Source: Nageia nagi (lineage: Eukaryota; Pinophyta). Taken from it: a DNA stretch of 64,000 bases. The DNA lies in contig JBITNC010000001.1 of assembly GCA_050084985.1 (NCBI GenBank), forward strand, positions 38,812,001 through 38,876,000, in the 5' to 3' direction. Below, piece after piece: positions 21,901 to 34,869 of the stretch (within the stretch, counting starts at the first letter, position 1; every line of letters starts with the position of its first letter). The notes under the pieces were generated by a model that did no database searches, was not told the DNA's origin, and saw only the letters and a program-made list of their open reading frames with translations. A program made the position numbers and the translations under genes.

Positions 21901-23770
21901 AAGAACTATGTGGTATTTCTAGGAGAGGAAGGCCTAGAGGAAGCATCAAGTCTACCAAAGAAAAATAAACAAAGGTTCCTCATAATTTTGGTATGCAACA
22001 ACTCCTCAAGAAAAGTAAATGTAACTCATACCAAGATAAGTATGTTTGAAATTTTGAAATTACCAATTGATCATAGAAATACTTTATTCGATGAACTAAA
22101 GAACACTAAAGTTGATGTGATATTCCTATTTCTAAGATCATGGAATTAGTAGCTAATATTGATACTGATTTAGTATGTAATATGCTTTATTGTCAACAGA
22201 GTGAATTTTTTAGTGAAGACATTATTAAGAAAAATTTAGAACTATATATTCACGTTAATATTAATGGTATTCATATTAAGAAGCAATTGATTGATACTAT
22301 TTCAAATGTAAATGTATGTTTCATTTAATTATTGCAAAAGTATTTTTTTTCAATTTATGCAAAAATGAAAAGAAGCACCATTAGCATAAAAGGGTTTTTT
22401 AATACTAAAAATGAATGCATTGGATATGTGTCTATTCATAAAAAATTTTATGTTTTTCAAGTGACATTACTATACAACTTGTTGCTTGGTAGACCATTGA
22501 TCTCTAAGATTAGAGTTGTTACTTACACATTGCATCAATCAATTAAATTTATGCACATAGGTAAGAAGGTTACTATTCATTTAGAAGATAATCCTATAAA
22601 TGTATGTCAAGTAGCTGAGAGATTTTGGATCCCTTATGATTTAAATGAAAGGGAGGAGGATGCACCAACACCTATACATGATGTCACTTTGCAAGAGGTA
22701 GGTATTGGAGCATATAAAATCTTAGAGATTGATATATGGAAGAATTTTAAGGAGCTTGGACAAGCTCTTTCCATTCTAGAAGTGGAGTGCTACTATCTAG
22801 ATGCAGATAAAGTTGAGCACTATCACTCCTCTCTTATGAAGGATGATGATCCAATCAAATATGTGAATGTTCTTTATTAGGAATATGAAGGGAAAAGTAC
22901 ATCAGACAACAAAGATACAACTTCTATCTCACAGGTTTCACCAAGTCAGGTAAGTATGCATTTTAATAGTATTGATTCTACTTTTGCTAATCAATATATA
23001 CATAAATATTAGTATGATGGAAAAGGATTAGGTAAGAATGAATAAGGTATTATAAATCCTATTCTAAATGAAGGTCAACACAAGAGAACAACTGATGTTG
23101 GATTTGATGAGGCTACACCTAGATCATCCTCATCAATCCTATTCATTCAACATGTTGATAGTAGTGATCATGATTGCACCCAAGATATTTTTGATGAGTT
23201 GTTGCATTATAGCATGTTGTATGATCCTAAGGAGTAGTTACAAGATTACTCTTTTGATCCATTCTTACTTTCTAGTGCTCTAGTTCAAATAGACATCTTT
23301 CAAAATAATGATGCTATCCTTGAGAAGCTGGGGGAATAGAGCGAGTTCCCCAAATCTAGTAAAAAGAAGCTCATAGCTTGTTTCATATGATATAAGGCTT
23401 ATTTTGTTGAGGAGTTCTACATGAATGATGTAAATATGCACATTAGATCCTTACCCTTATATTCATTTTTTTTTTCATTTTTTTTAATTCAATCCTAGGC
23501 CTAGGTAGTTAATATTTTGTTATCAATCATTCCATTTCTATAATGGGATGATGTTGATAAGATCCTAGCATCATGGCATTTCTTATGCATCCCCAACTCA
23601 ATGATGAAATTTCTTATCTTAGTGAAGAAATAGTAGAAGTAAGTATCGATGCCCAAGAGGATCCAAAGTTGATCAAAATAGGAGCTTGGTTAACCTTGGA
23701 AGAATGGAAAAGGTATTGCATACTATTAAAAAAGTTCTCTAATATCTTTTCCTAGTCTTATTATGATATG
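21901..23770 (+). pseudogene. pol: Protease and G-patch linker of element B
   Basis: An aspartic protease relic reads IKKQLIDTISNVNVCFI (about 22275-22325): the catalytic Asp is present but the 'D-T/N-G-S' loop is altered. The flap-side motif YNLLLGRPLISKI follows at 22470-22515, inside a 182-codon open frame (22332-22880) that continues without known motif. At 23008-23065 it reads YDGKGLGKNE, a stop, then GIINPILNEGQ, a G-patch (G--G-GLG----G). An acidic linker (23573-23755) with EDPKLIKIGAWLTLEEWKRY leads to RT. G-patches bind nucleic acid or helicases and are known after the protease in betaretroviruses. Confidence 0.68.
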
Positions 23771-24575
23771 TATGGTATTGATATTGATTTTATCACTCAT
23801 AGCCTAGTTATCAATGAAAATGTAAAACCAATCCAATAAAAGCCTAGAAAATCGGATCCTAGGGTAGCCCTTGTTATTAGAAAGGAAATCAAAAAGTATC
23901 TTGCTAATGGTTTTATTATTCCTTTTGATTATTTTCCATGTATTTCTAACATTGTTCCTACAATAGATCCTAATGATGAAATAAGATGTATAGATTTCAG
24001 GGATATCAATAAGGTATATCCAAAAGATGCATTTCCTTTGCCTAAGATTGATACGATTATAGACTCAATAACATGCCATGAAATTTTATCTTTCATGGAT
24101 GGATTTTATGGCTACATTAAAATAAGGATCAATAAGGAGGATCAACATAAGATAACTTTCATTACTCCTTGGAGCATATTTTGCTAGGTGGTTAGGCCTT
24201 TTGGTCTAAAGAATGTAGGTGCAACTTATCAAAGAGCCATGGTGAGTATGTTCCACGATATAATCCATGACAATGTTTATATGTATGTTTATGATATCCT
24301 AGAAAAGTTCACAACCAAAAATAATCATATTTCATATTTGAGAAGGATCTTCCAGAGAATGAGAGAATACAAGTTGAAGTTAAAACCTCAAAAATGTGCA
24401 TTTGTAGTCTCATTAGGTAAATTGCTTGGTTTCATTATTTTAAGAAGAGGGATAGAAGTAGATCCTAAGAAATTTGGGGCCATTATTGATATTTCTCCTT
24501 CTAAGAATTTAAAAGAGTTGACAAGTCTTCAAGAAAAGTTCAAGCAATCAAAAGGTTCATCGCTTAGTTAGTAGA
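23771..24575 (+). pseudogene. pol: Reverse transcriptase of element B
   Basis: Landmarks: DPRVALVIRKEIKKYLANGF, IRCIDFRDINKVYPKDAFPL (about 23980-24040), FMDGFYGYIKIRINKEDQHK and TPWSIF (Trp kept as TGG, unlike A). Then VRPFGLKNVGATYQRAMVSM from 24191 and DNVYMYVYDILEKFTTK. The catalytic YVDD reads YVYD, so the first metal-binding Asp is lost. LKLKPQKCAFVVSLGKLLGF follows and a frameshift lies near the end. Clearly a dead RT. Confidence 0.85.
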
Positions 24576-24990
24576 TATGACTTCCCCATTTTCTCATTTG
24601 CTGAAGAAAGGTGAAAATTTCATTTGAGATGAGAAGTGTCAAAAGGATTTAGATAAAATCAAAAGGTATCTTAGCAACACTCCAATATTATCCCTATATT
24701 ATTTAGATAAGAGTTTGTTACTTTATGTTTCAACAACATTAAGTTCATTAGGGGCAATGTTGGCACAAAAGAGTGATAATAACAAGAAAAGAGCAATCTA
24801 TTATATCAGTAAAAATTTACTTGATTATGAGACAATACACTCCAATAGAAAAGATGTATTTTGTAATATTCTTCTCAAGCTAAAATTTAAGACATTACAT
24901 GCTGAGAAATGCAACATATATAATAGCTCAAGTTGATCCTCTTAGATATCAAATGTCCAAATCCTACCTATCTGGAAGGATACAAAATGG
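24576..24990 (+). pseudogene. pol: Classical RNase H of element B
   Basis: After FSHLLKKGENFI (about 24592) and KCQKDLDKIKRYLSNTPILS comes SLLLYVSTTLSSLGAMLAQK (24715-24775), KKRAIYYISKNLLDYETIHS, and a decayed C-terminal part with HAEKCNIYNSSS. This is the RT_RNaseH pattern, with the usual 'D' before TTLSSLG replaced by V/S. Confidence 0.75.
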
Positions 24991-25149
24991 GTAATGTTGC
25001 TCCAAAAGTTTTATTTGGTATTTATCACTTAGAAATAAATAAAGGGATAGGTAATAGAAATTTTTATTACCAATAATCCTATAAATGAAGTATCCTAGAC
25101 CCATGAAGAGTTTCTTGATGAAGTGGATGGCTAGAATGACCATGATCCT

Positions 25150-25560
25150 AGCATTGCCATTATAGTCTTACGTTGGTGCTCTATTATTGAGCTCGAGTAC
25201 TCACATATTTTTGTTTATTTTATGGAAAATGATGAGTGGACCCTATCCTTCATTGGTTCCAAGTGCATTCATGGAGAAGGTGCAAGAATTTTCCTCATCA
25301 ATCCACATGGTGATGTTATCCTTATACCTTACCATTTATGTTTTGATTGCAATAACAATATGGAAAACTATAAGGCCCTTATCTTAGGTGTTAAGGTTGC
25401 AATACTTCAAAAAGTAAAAGGGATAAAAATATTTGGTGATTCTCAACTCACTATGAAGAAAGTTTTTCAACATCTACAACACCAAATATCCTAAGTTGCA
25501 ATTGTACAAAGAAATGATGGAAAATCTTCTCATCTATTTTAGCAAGTATGAAATTGAAAA
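25150..25560 (+). pseudogene. pol: Second (archaeal-type) RNase H of element B
   Basis: ENDEWTLSFIGSKCIHGEGA, then NPHGDVILIPYHL, NNMENYKALILGVKVAI and GIKIFGDSQLTMKKVF. Compared with the family (YFDGS, AEYEAL, GDS), the first Asp is lost (FIGS) and the Glu is displaced (MENYKAL), while GDS remains. Position between RNase H and integrase is as in A and D. Confidence 0.75.
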
Positions 25561-26930
25561 CTTTTCAAAAGAAAACAATAGGTATGCCATCTCATGATCA
25601 TATTTTTGAAGATTTCTTTAAGGATCATTGTTATGAAGCTACTTGTATCAAAGTGTGTGAATGGTATCAAGATGTTTTCATTTATCTTAATGGTATTGTC
25701 CCTATTGCCTTTGATTATAATGCTAGAATTATACTTAAAAAGGTAGCTACTAAGTATGTCATCATTGGTGATTTATTGTATAGAAGGTTATTTGATGGTA
25801 CTCTTCTTATATGTTTAATGAGTCATGAAATAGAAATGATCCTTCATCAAGCTCATGATGGTGAATGCAATGGACACTTTAGTGTTAAATTTGTTTATCA
25901 AAAGTTGCTTAGACTAGGTTATTATTGGCCTACTATGCTTGAAGATTGTCAATTACATATTAAGAAATGTGAGCAATATCAAAAGAATGCCAAAATTTAG
26001 CCTTCTCATTCCTATAGTTTGTGTTCTACTATATCTCTTTCACCTTTTTATATTTGGGCACTTGAATTTATTGGTAAAGTTAACCCTATTTCAAGAGATG
26101 GAAAAAAGTTTATCATTAAAGCTACATAATACTTCATGAAATAGTTGGAGGCTATACCTATGAAGTTTGCAAAATAAGGTAAGATTGTTGAATTTATGAT
26201 TGAATTTATCATTTTTAGGTATAGTGTGCCTTCTAAATTATTCATGGATAATGGTCCAAGATTTAAAGGTAATGAAGTTAAAGAATTTTGTGATAAATAT
26301 CATATTGAAAGAAAATTCTCTACACCTTATTATTCCCAAGGTAACAATCAAGTTGAAGTGTTTAACAAGGTCATTAAGAGTATCTTATCCAAGAATATCG
26401 TAAAGCATGGTAAATATTGGCATGAACAAATCCCTTATGCTTTTTGAGCCTATATAACAAGCATCAAGACTCTTGTAGGGGAAATCCATTTCTCCTTAAA
26501 TTATGGTGATGAAGTCATACTCCTATTAGAATTCGAGATCCCATTGCTTCATGTATCCATAGATGGTCTCATTTCCAATGAAGATAGAAGAAAATCTAGA
26601 TTAGCCAAACTAGATGTCCTAGATGAAAAATGGGTTAATGCTCTAGAACTCCTTTGTGTTTATCATTCTAGAATCCAAAAGGCCTATAGAAAAAAGATCA
26701 ACCCTAAAGAGTTCAAAGTTAGTGACCTAGTCCTAAAAGAAAGTCTTACTAATAATAAAGCTCTAGAAAATTAAAACAAAGGTAAGTTCAAACCTAATAG
26801 GTTAGGTCCTTATATTTTTTATTGAAAAATATGGAAAAGGTTCATATAAATTATCCATAATTGATGGTAAAGAAGAACATAATCTAATTAACATTATGCA
26901 CTTGAAAATGTTTTATGTCTAATCTTTTTC
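25561..26930 (+). pseudogene. pol: Integrase of element B
   Basis: The HHCC zinc finger is well kept: ILHQAHDGECNGHFSVKFVY then YYWPTMLEDCQLHIKKCEQY (about 25835-25980). The core has KLFMDNGPRFKGNEVKEFCD (Asp) and SQGNNQVEVFNKVIKSIL (Glu) at 26235-26390. Downstream are FSLNYGDEVILLLEFEIPLL and a C-terminal part with FKVSDLVLKESL and KPNRLGPYIF. Two stops lie between zinc finger and core (TAA and TAG near 26130-26175). Confidence 0.83.
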
Positions 26931-26939
26931 ATAAAAATG

Positions 26940-27650
26940 TGTATTTATTTGTCTTTGGATACTAACCTTTCAGGGAAAATAAGGGAATAATCCAATGATA
27001 CCATTGTGTTCCTGGCAACACTGCTAGGTTTAAACAATGGTAAATGTTCAAAATTTGATCGTTCCTTCATAATCATGGCAAAACAATGAAAAAGGTAGTT
27101 TTATTTTTTTACTTTCATTTCATTTTAGTAAAAAATTACATATCATAAATGATGCTTGTTAAAACATATCAATATTATTTTCTATATCATTGTTCATATC
27201 ATTGGCTTCCTTTGTAAGGAAAGGGCACTCTTACATGAAAATTCATGAAAATATGGTTGCTTGGGAAACCAAGTTGGTTAAGCTTATTATTTGACACCTT
27301 TGTAAGGAAGGATCAATCTTATCATTTGGTGCCTTTATAAGGAAGGGCCATCCATATTAAAAATCTATGGCAACATGGTGGCTTGATAAACCAAGTTGAT
27401 CAATTAAATTGGTTATTCATCTTCATAACTCTTGGTGGGTTAGTCACCAAGGATAGGTTTGCTTTCTTTTCACTTACATACTTCCCATATCATGATGTTT
27501 AATGCTTATATTTGAGATATCTTATGTAAAAAATGTTTCTTATTAAGATCTTTTAAGGTTCCTTTTTCTTTTCCTTATATTTCTCTTATGATGAGATGTC
27601 CATTATGTCATAACCAAGTCAAAGAGGGGCCATAATATAGGCAAAACATT
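26940..27650 (+). repeat. 3' region of element B with imperfect internal repeats
   Basis: The theme 'cctttgtaaggaagg' occurs at about 27208, 27296 and 27329, and 'aaaccaagttgg/ttga' at about 27268 and 27389, each next to 'tatgg..(aca)tggttgctt/gtggctt'. They suggest two diverged copies of a ~125-bp unit. A purine run CAAAGAGGGG at 27620-27629 could be the polypurine tract. No coding signal. Confidence 0.4.
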
Positions 27651-27949
27651 GGGGAATCCAAATCCACCATGGTTAGACAAATTTTTAGGGAGTACTTTCT
27701 TTTTGATAATAAGGGGTAAATTATATTATCAAAAAATGGATTTTAAGCTGGATCCCAAAAACTATCATAAAATTAGTTTTAGATAGTCAAAACCACTACC
27801 CAACTATACCTGGTGGTAACCAAAAAGAGAATAAATGATAGTAGATATACATTCAAAACTTAACCAAAATACCAGTTGAGCTACATAACATACTATAGCC
27901 TAATTATGATCACAAGATACAACATAACAATAATTAATATTTCTTCCCC

Positions 27950-29690
27950 TCTTTCTTCTCATAGGTGGCATGCTTTTGCTTCTTTTTAACTTCAACTCTG
28001 GTTTGAATTCTAAAATGCAAAATAGAGGAATCATATGTAGGGATAGGCTGGTCCATCGATACCTAGGCCAAAGGTTTGATATGAAGAGGCTTGGGGATCT
28101 CCTCTTTTGCTCCTAAGCTATGCATTTCCCATTGTAGTCCATTTTTAGAGTAGGCTCTTCCTTTGTCAAGTTGAGTTTCTTTAGTGCTCCTACTATGCTC
28201 AAGCTATTATTGAGTTTGGGTTGGGACATATGGAGGCATACTATAAGCTTGTGCTGCTTAAGTCATACCTTCACATTTCTTAATCTAGTATTCTTCCTTA
28301 ACTTGGGGAATTAGGTGATCTAGGTTCCTAGTTTCAGGAACAAGTATTTCCTTTTCCTTGGTAGGCTCTTCATGGACTATATCAGCATTCTTCTCTTAGG
28401 TATCTTCTATGGGCTAGGGCTTGGGATCTAGAATATACTGGGAAACCTACTATGGAGGATCTAATGGCTTCTTTGATATCCATGCAATGGAGTCTATGGT
28501 ATTAATTCCTCTAGCAAGAGAAGGGGGGAGGGTATTCTCTGGATCTCAAGTAAGGGCCATAGGATTTTCAACCACTTTGCTATCTTATTAGATATCCACC
28601 ACATTATCCATATCATGATCATAGTTTAACTTTTTACCTTTGGGATCCTACTAGAAGCTATGTACTTCTCTATCACTTTTCCCTTTTATTATTCTTATTT
28701 CTCATTTGGTCCCTTCTTTTTGGTTAGACTTGGGGATTTTTCTTATTGGTTTTTTCCCTACCCTTCCCAAATTTCATAGGGATTTCTTTACCAAAGCTAC
28801 TACCCTCAATTAACTAAATGAGATTGATTCTTTTCCTTGAATTTTCCATTAGGGATTTTCTATATAAAAACATAATGAGGCCTAAGTGTCTTAATTGGAT
28901 TTCCTCCCTATTATTAACTTCATTGACAAAATATCTAATCAAATTAGCTAGAAATAATAAGGAAGAAAATACAAAATTCTTCTCCCCATATAAAGTGTCA
29001 AAGAAGAATAATGTTAGGCCAAAAGATAATGGTGTGTCTTCCATCCAAAATAAAGTATTTGGTCACCCATCTAGTGACATAGTTCGATGGTGCTCAGATA
29101 CTCTTGCAATTGATGCTGGTCCTTTTTTTAATGAGGGGTTCCTTAGGGATGTAGAAAGCCTAAATTTCTTTAGGGATAACCTTTGATTTCTTCTTAAATA
29201 GTCTTCTATATAGGCTTTGGGAATTGGCTTTAGCTATTGCTTCTATGGAGAGGTTGACCCACACTATTTTGATTGTCACCCATCTATTTTCATAGCTATT
29301 CACCACTAGGTCTTCCAAGGAAGGGTCATGGCCCTAGCAATTTATAATGTATTTTTGCATCCCTCCATTCTAAAGATATCCCTATGTATATGGAAGCTAT
29401 ACTTGTAAGAAAAATAGAAAAAATGAGTTTCTAAAATAGTATAGGCAATGATGCAAGAATGATGTCCAAATTGAGTTAAATTCTACCACCTTTAAGACTC
29501 CTACCTTGAAGTTTGTAGTTTTCATGCTTCATCTCGTACCTTGCAATCACATCTATTAGAGAATTAATATCTAAGGGGAAAATCAATATTTGAGATATGT
29601 CAATGGTCACATCATCTCCCCTTGCTTCACTTATAGTTTTCCACATCATTCTAATGATTGGGAACTCCTCCCATCATAATTCAAAATGGA
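27950..29690 (-). pseudogene. Unidentified decayed frame 3' of the LINE ORF2
   Basis: On the minus strand this stretch keeps protein-like blocks: DDVTIDISQILIFPLDINSL, RWVTIKIVWVNLSIEAIAKA, NYVTRWVTKYFILDGRH, and a proline/charge-rich part (EEIPKPLHIKPLA, KEILVPETRNLDHLIPQVKE). Stops are mostly TAG/TAA. It follows LINE ORF2 on the same strand with no clear break. It may be a second LINE ORF1-like relic or another element; I find no diagnostic motif. Confidence 0.35.
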
Positions 29691-32600
29691 TATAGGACAA
29701 AATCTAAGAGGAGCTAACATCAAAGGGAATATGATTCAACATTCTTGGTGGGGCCCAACTAAATGCAATAGTTGATATTATCTTATAGTAAGCTTAGGCA
29801 TTATTTCCATGTTCTAGTAGGAATTTAGCTACATTCCTTGAACAACCTATCATTCTATTCCTTCCAAATTATTTAGCAGACATATGGGGGGATTATTTCC
29901 TAGATTAGATTGTATATCTTATTTTTTTCTTTCAATCTCCATTGCTCAATCATGCTAGCCAATAAGTGGGGTGTCACCTAGTGGTGCTAAAGATTATATT
30001 TCACAATTTCCCATCACTCCCTAACATAATCACAATGGAGAAAAATGTGCTTTGAATTTTCTTCTACATTCTTATAAAGAATACACCTACTTGGGAAGCT
30101 CATTCACTTTTTTTTGAGCATAACATTGGTGTGAATTTTTCTTAAGACTTCTACCCATAGGAAGCTAGAAATTTTAGGGATTATGCCTTTAATCTAAATG
30201 CTAGCCAATATTCTCTTTCTATAATCCCTTTGATTTTCATTAAGGAAATTATAGCTAATTTTTATTGAGTATTCTACCTTTTTCTCTTTTGCATCCATCC
30301 AATACAGATAATCCAATTTTTTAGTATTTGTCTAATTTTTGAAGTAGTTGCATCCTCAATTCAGTGAGTAAGGGAATATTAGGCACAAGAATGGACCATT
30401 GAGTGTTCCCATAATTTTGAGAGATGTAATCAAATATCCTTAGTTTGAATCTAGTCTTTTTCCATAACATTAGGGGGTCCATTCAAGCTAATCCACCAAA
30501 GAGGTAGGAACAAGCTAGTTTTCATTCCAAAACATTATTTTTTGACCATTATTAACTTCCCATATGGCTTTGGTTGCAATGGGGTCTCTCATCTCTATCA
30601 ATCCATTCCAAAAGGAGGAGCCTTTGAAGGGATTTTAGACATTGAGCAAGCTATTGACCCCTTTAAGATATTTATTATTATAGACTTTGATCCATTCTCT
30701 CCCTTTATTCTAGCATAGGTTCCATGCTAGTTTCATCTTGCTTGGTTAAATAGCTTAATCTATTTGATTCGTAGGCCTCCTTCAATCTTTTCCCTATAGA
30801 CCATCTCTTGGGACACCAAGGACATCCTTTTATTTTCTTTTGTACTAGTCTGGATGAAATTTTTTCATATTTGGTCAATCTTTTCAATAACTAACATAGG
30901 GAATTTGAATATGTTTTCCATATAAATAATAATACTCTAAAGAGAGGCTTTTGCATGTTGTATCTTCCCTTCCATACTCAGTAGGGTACCTTTCCACCCT
31001 AGTATTTTATTTTCAATCTATCCAACACCTTGTTCCTAAAGCTCCTTTGAACTTGACCTTCCAATAGAGGCATGCCAAGATAGGTGGTTGTAATAGTACC
31101 CATTTGGCATTGAAAAATCTAAGATATTGCTATACTTCTCCAAGGGGGAGTGTTAAAAATGTAAATGTTGGTTTTACCATAGTTAACTTTCTAGTCTAAA
31201 GCTAGTTCATATTTATCAAGATAGTATCATCAACAAATTGATGATGGGTAATGGGAGAACAATTTTGTGAAGGTTTGATTCCTTTGATAATGCTAATTTG
31301 ATTGGCCCTTTTTAGGGATATACTAATATCCTCTACCATATGATGAAAAGGTAAGGTGATATGGGATCCCCTTGCATCAAACCTTTAGAGGAATTGAAAA
31401 AACTAGATGTTTCACCATTAACAAGAATATAAAAAGTGATGATGGAGATACATTTACTCACCCAAGTCCTCCATTGATTTTGAAATCCAATGTTTTCAAA
31501 TATTTGATCTAAAAACTTCAAATAAACTCTATGATAAGCTTTCTACATGCCAAGTTTAATGATCATAGCCTCTTATTTTGAAGTTTTGATGGAGTGTAAT
31601 ATTTCATGCATCAACATGATTCCATTAGAGATCTATTTGTGTCTTACAAAGCCATCTTGTTCAATAGAAATAACTTTGGGGAGAATTTTAGCCATTTTAT
31701 TTGCAAGTAGTTTTGTGATGATTTTGTAAACTATGTTGCATAGGCCAATCGGCCTAAAAATGTTCAGATTATTTATTCCTTGAAATTTTGAAATGAGAGT
31801 TAAGAAACTAATGTTCCAGCTCTTGAGGAGAGTATTAATTCTTTGGAATTCTTGGATAGCATCATCCCCACTAATATTCCAAAAATGGTGGAAGGATCTT
31901 TCCAAGAAGCCATTAGGACCAAGTCCTCTATATTTATCTATCATGAATACTATGAAAGTGTTTTCCTCCTCCAAAAATGAGGCTAGTAATTTTAGGTTGT
32001 CCTTTTTGTTGATAAGAGGAGGGATGTTTTTGAGGAGCTCTCTAGCAACATTTTTTCCTCTTCAACTAATTTTGTGAAGAGTTTTCTATAGAAGGAGACT
32101 ACAATCTCTTCTATTTTGACTTCATTTTTAGTTATACTCTTATATTTTCTTTCCAACCTATAGATTTTATTAAAGGCCCTTCCTCGTAAGGTAGATATAT
32201 TGAAAACTTTTGTATTTCTATCCCCCTTTTTCATCTAATATATTTTGGATTTATATTTCTAGAATATTTCTTCTCTCTTTAGAACAACTTGGTATTGGTA
32301 TCTTAGGATGTTTTCTCTAGTAGCCAATTTAGAGATCTACCTTCATTTTGGATGATAGTTTCGATTATGTCAAGTTCTATTTTAATTTCTTCCTTTTCTT
32401 TGTCGATGTGTTTAAAGCTATTCCTACTCCAATATTTCAAATTTTCTTGAACAATACTCAATTTCTTATGAAGTTGGAACATGTTTATCCTCTTTATCTC
32501 CATTTTTCATAATTCATCTATTTTTTCTTCCAATTGGGAATGAGTAAGTCATATAGCCTCAAATCTGAAAGGGGCATACTTTTTAATATATGGGGATGAT

Positions 32601-33330
32601 TGCAATAGTAAGGGGATGTGATAAGAATCTATTTTATTTTGTACCAATAGAGCATAGTTAGGTACTTTATCCAATCAGTATGGGGAGCACATTTCTCTAT
32701 CAAAATTGGTTTGAATAAGATCATCTTCCATCTACATATTATTCCATGTAAATTCTACACCTATCATATCCAAATCAGTTAGGTTATTGTTGTCCAAAAA
32801 ATAAGTCATATCAACCATGTCATTGTATTTTTCTTTATCCCCCACTAAGTTTTCATGTGGATGGCAAATTGTATTGAAATTACCCATAATGATCCAAGTA
32901 ATGTCATGGAATAACCTTATATCTTCAGTTAGCATATCAAATACTTTTGTTCTTTCCATAGAGTTGTTAGGAGCATATAGGTTTGTAATAACAAACTCAA
33001 ATATCTATTCAACATTGATAATTGAAGTGTGAATAAATCTATTTTATCAGTTCATGCAAGAATGGTTTCCTAATTTCATTATGTTCGACTCCTAAAGAGC
33101 CATAATCCCCCCAAGTTACCATCTGAATTATGCCATTGAAAATTAGCATCCTTCCATAGTTTTCTCTTTGGATTAATTATACTATCTTTCTTAACTTTTG
33201 ATTCCTATATCAAGACCATATTTGGTTTTTTTTTCATACCAAATATCCTTAAAGGATATTTGTTTTCCATGGGTATTGTAGCCCCTAATGTTTCATGATA
33301 AGATCCTCATTTGGGACAAGCAGAGGCCAA
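29691..33330 (-). pseudogene. LINE ORF2: endonuclease, reverse transcriptase, zf-RVT
   Basis: Minus strand, 5' to 3'. Endonuclease start ILS(stop)NIRGYNTHGKQ near 33305-33255 (W changed to stop), TWIIMGNFNTICHPHENLVG (about 32880) and LDMIGVEFTWNN. Linker FRFEAI(stop)LTHSQLEEKIDE, then GDRNTKVFNISTLRGRAFNK (32225). RT: DKYRGLGPNGFLERSFHHFW, SWNISFLTLISKFQG, FRPIGLCNIVYKIITKLLAN, SSKGLMQGDPISPYLFI (31390-31340), and catalytic HHQFVDDTIL near 31245-31215. Zf-RVT: RCILYKNVEENSKHIFLHCD (about 30100-30040) and IIWKE(stop)NDRLFKECS. This is a plant L1-type non-LTR element; it nicks target DNA and primes cDNA there. Many stops make it dead. Confidence 0.87.
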
Positions 33331-33389
33331 TTGGCCTCTAGTCTACATGAAAGTGCTTTTCCTCCCATTAAAAATTATTTTTTTAGTAA

Positions 33390-34860
33390 GTCAATTTCTC
33401 ACTTCACTAGAAGAGGGTCTTACTAGGTGGGCCTAGCCCATGTTTGATGCTTTCATAGTGTCCAAGATGTTCTTGTATGGGATATTCAATCTTGCACTCT
33501 GCTATTGTGTGACTGTAGTTATGAATTGATTATCTATGTTTTTAGGCTTTTTAATAACCCTTCTAATCTTCTCTTCTCTTTTCACCCCTTCAATATCCTC
33601 ATTGAATGCCATATCCACTACTTCATTCTTAGAGGATTTTGTATTGTATTCAATATTTTCTCTATTGATTCCTTCTAGGATGCTTAGAATTGCATATGGA
33701 TTTTTGTTGGTTGAGTGATTGGATTTTGTGTTGCTTTCCTTACAAGGTTTATTTATGGTTTTTGAAGGATTTTAATTCACTTTTTTATTAGAATTCACCC
33801 TATTTTTCCATCCCTTACCTTTTTGAATCATCTTCTATTCATTTATGCCATTTTTGTTTATATTGTTTGATTTTGCTTGGGCTCTTTTTTGTTCATCTTT
33901 AGGTTTTTTATTTTAGGTAGTCTTTAGCATAGTGATCAAAACTCTTGCAAATGCCACATTATACTAGAAGGTTTTCATAGAAAATCAACTAGAACCAAGC
34001 TCTTCCATCTTCAATTTTTATTTTGACTTCTTTTCTGAGGGGTTTGGTATTATCGATGTTTGTAATGAACCTAGCATTTGTAAGTTTTTGTCTTAGCTAC
34101 ATGGATCTCTCAATTTTTACCAATGTTGCAATTGCCTTGACCACTCCTACTATAACAATTGAATGATAGCATGATAGGTATAGATTTGAGAGTGAAATCC
34201 AAGTAGGTATAAGGTTGAAATTTTCTATTTCTAGTGAGAAGCCCTTATCCCAAAACTTGATGATAATTTTTTTTTCTAAGAAACCAAGGTTCAAATTCTA
34301 TCACTTTTTGAATATATTCTTCAAATTATAACTTGAAAATTAGGAATTCCTTGGGAAGTGAAATTAGAGAGATAGATCCTTTGGTACTCCATTTATCATA
34401 GATCCAACTTCAGATGAGTTTTATAGGGGGTCTTACTCCTACAAACTTACCAACTAAGGTATTTTGTAAATTGCTTTTGCCTTCTTTAGCAATAGTTTTG
34501 GGAATAGTAATACTTAATAATTATTTGGTAAAGTGTGGTTCTATAATCTCATTAATGGTCATATCGATAGATGGTTTCTTCTATAGTAGCATACTTTACC
34601 ATTTTTATAGGGGATTTGAGTTTGGTCTTATTCAAGCCTTTTTTGTTGTATTGCTTTATTCATTGGGTTACATTTCAACCAAAATGTTTCTATAACCAAG
34701 TTGAGTTTTGTTTAAATTTTAACCACTATTATGATGCACTCTCAAAGGATTCTTATGTCTTTGTAGAATTGGGAGTACTTTCTTACTTTTCTTATTATAC
34801 TTTGAATTTAATCTTTGATTATCTTTTTTCTCAAAAGCATCAAAACAAATTCAAAGTGAG
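33390..34860 (-). pseudogene. LINE ORF1 (DUF4283 / CCHC-type RNA-binding protein)
   Basis: Minus strand: FWDKGFSLEIENFNLIPTWI then SLSNLYLSCYHSIVIVGVVK (34240-34130) matches the 'W-PGF------PVWV-LPNLPL--W---I--I' region of plant L1 ORF1 (DUF4283). A zinc knuckle follows, ENLLV(stop)CGICKSFDHYAKDY near 33985-33930 (C--C----H----, last Cys now Tyr). A basic, lysine-rich tail runs to about 33400, just before the endonuclease. ORF1 proteins coat LINE RNA. Confidence 0.72.
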
Positions 34861-34869
34861 TCATCTATT

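Larger units (their letters stand above)
19955..27650 (+). mobile_element. Element B: Tat-lineage Ty3/gypsy retrotransposon
   Basis: Order: LTR, primer-binding site, gag, protease, G-patch linker, RT, RNase H, second RNase H, integrase, then a short 3' region with imperfect repeats and a purine run CAAAGAGGGG (27620-27629) that may be its polypurine tract. LTR copy c2 at 34870 may be its 3' LTR, separated by the LINE. Element C is a close relative by LTR and gag. B is heavily decayed and the RT active site is lost. Confidence 0.75.
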
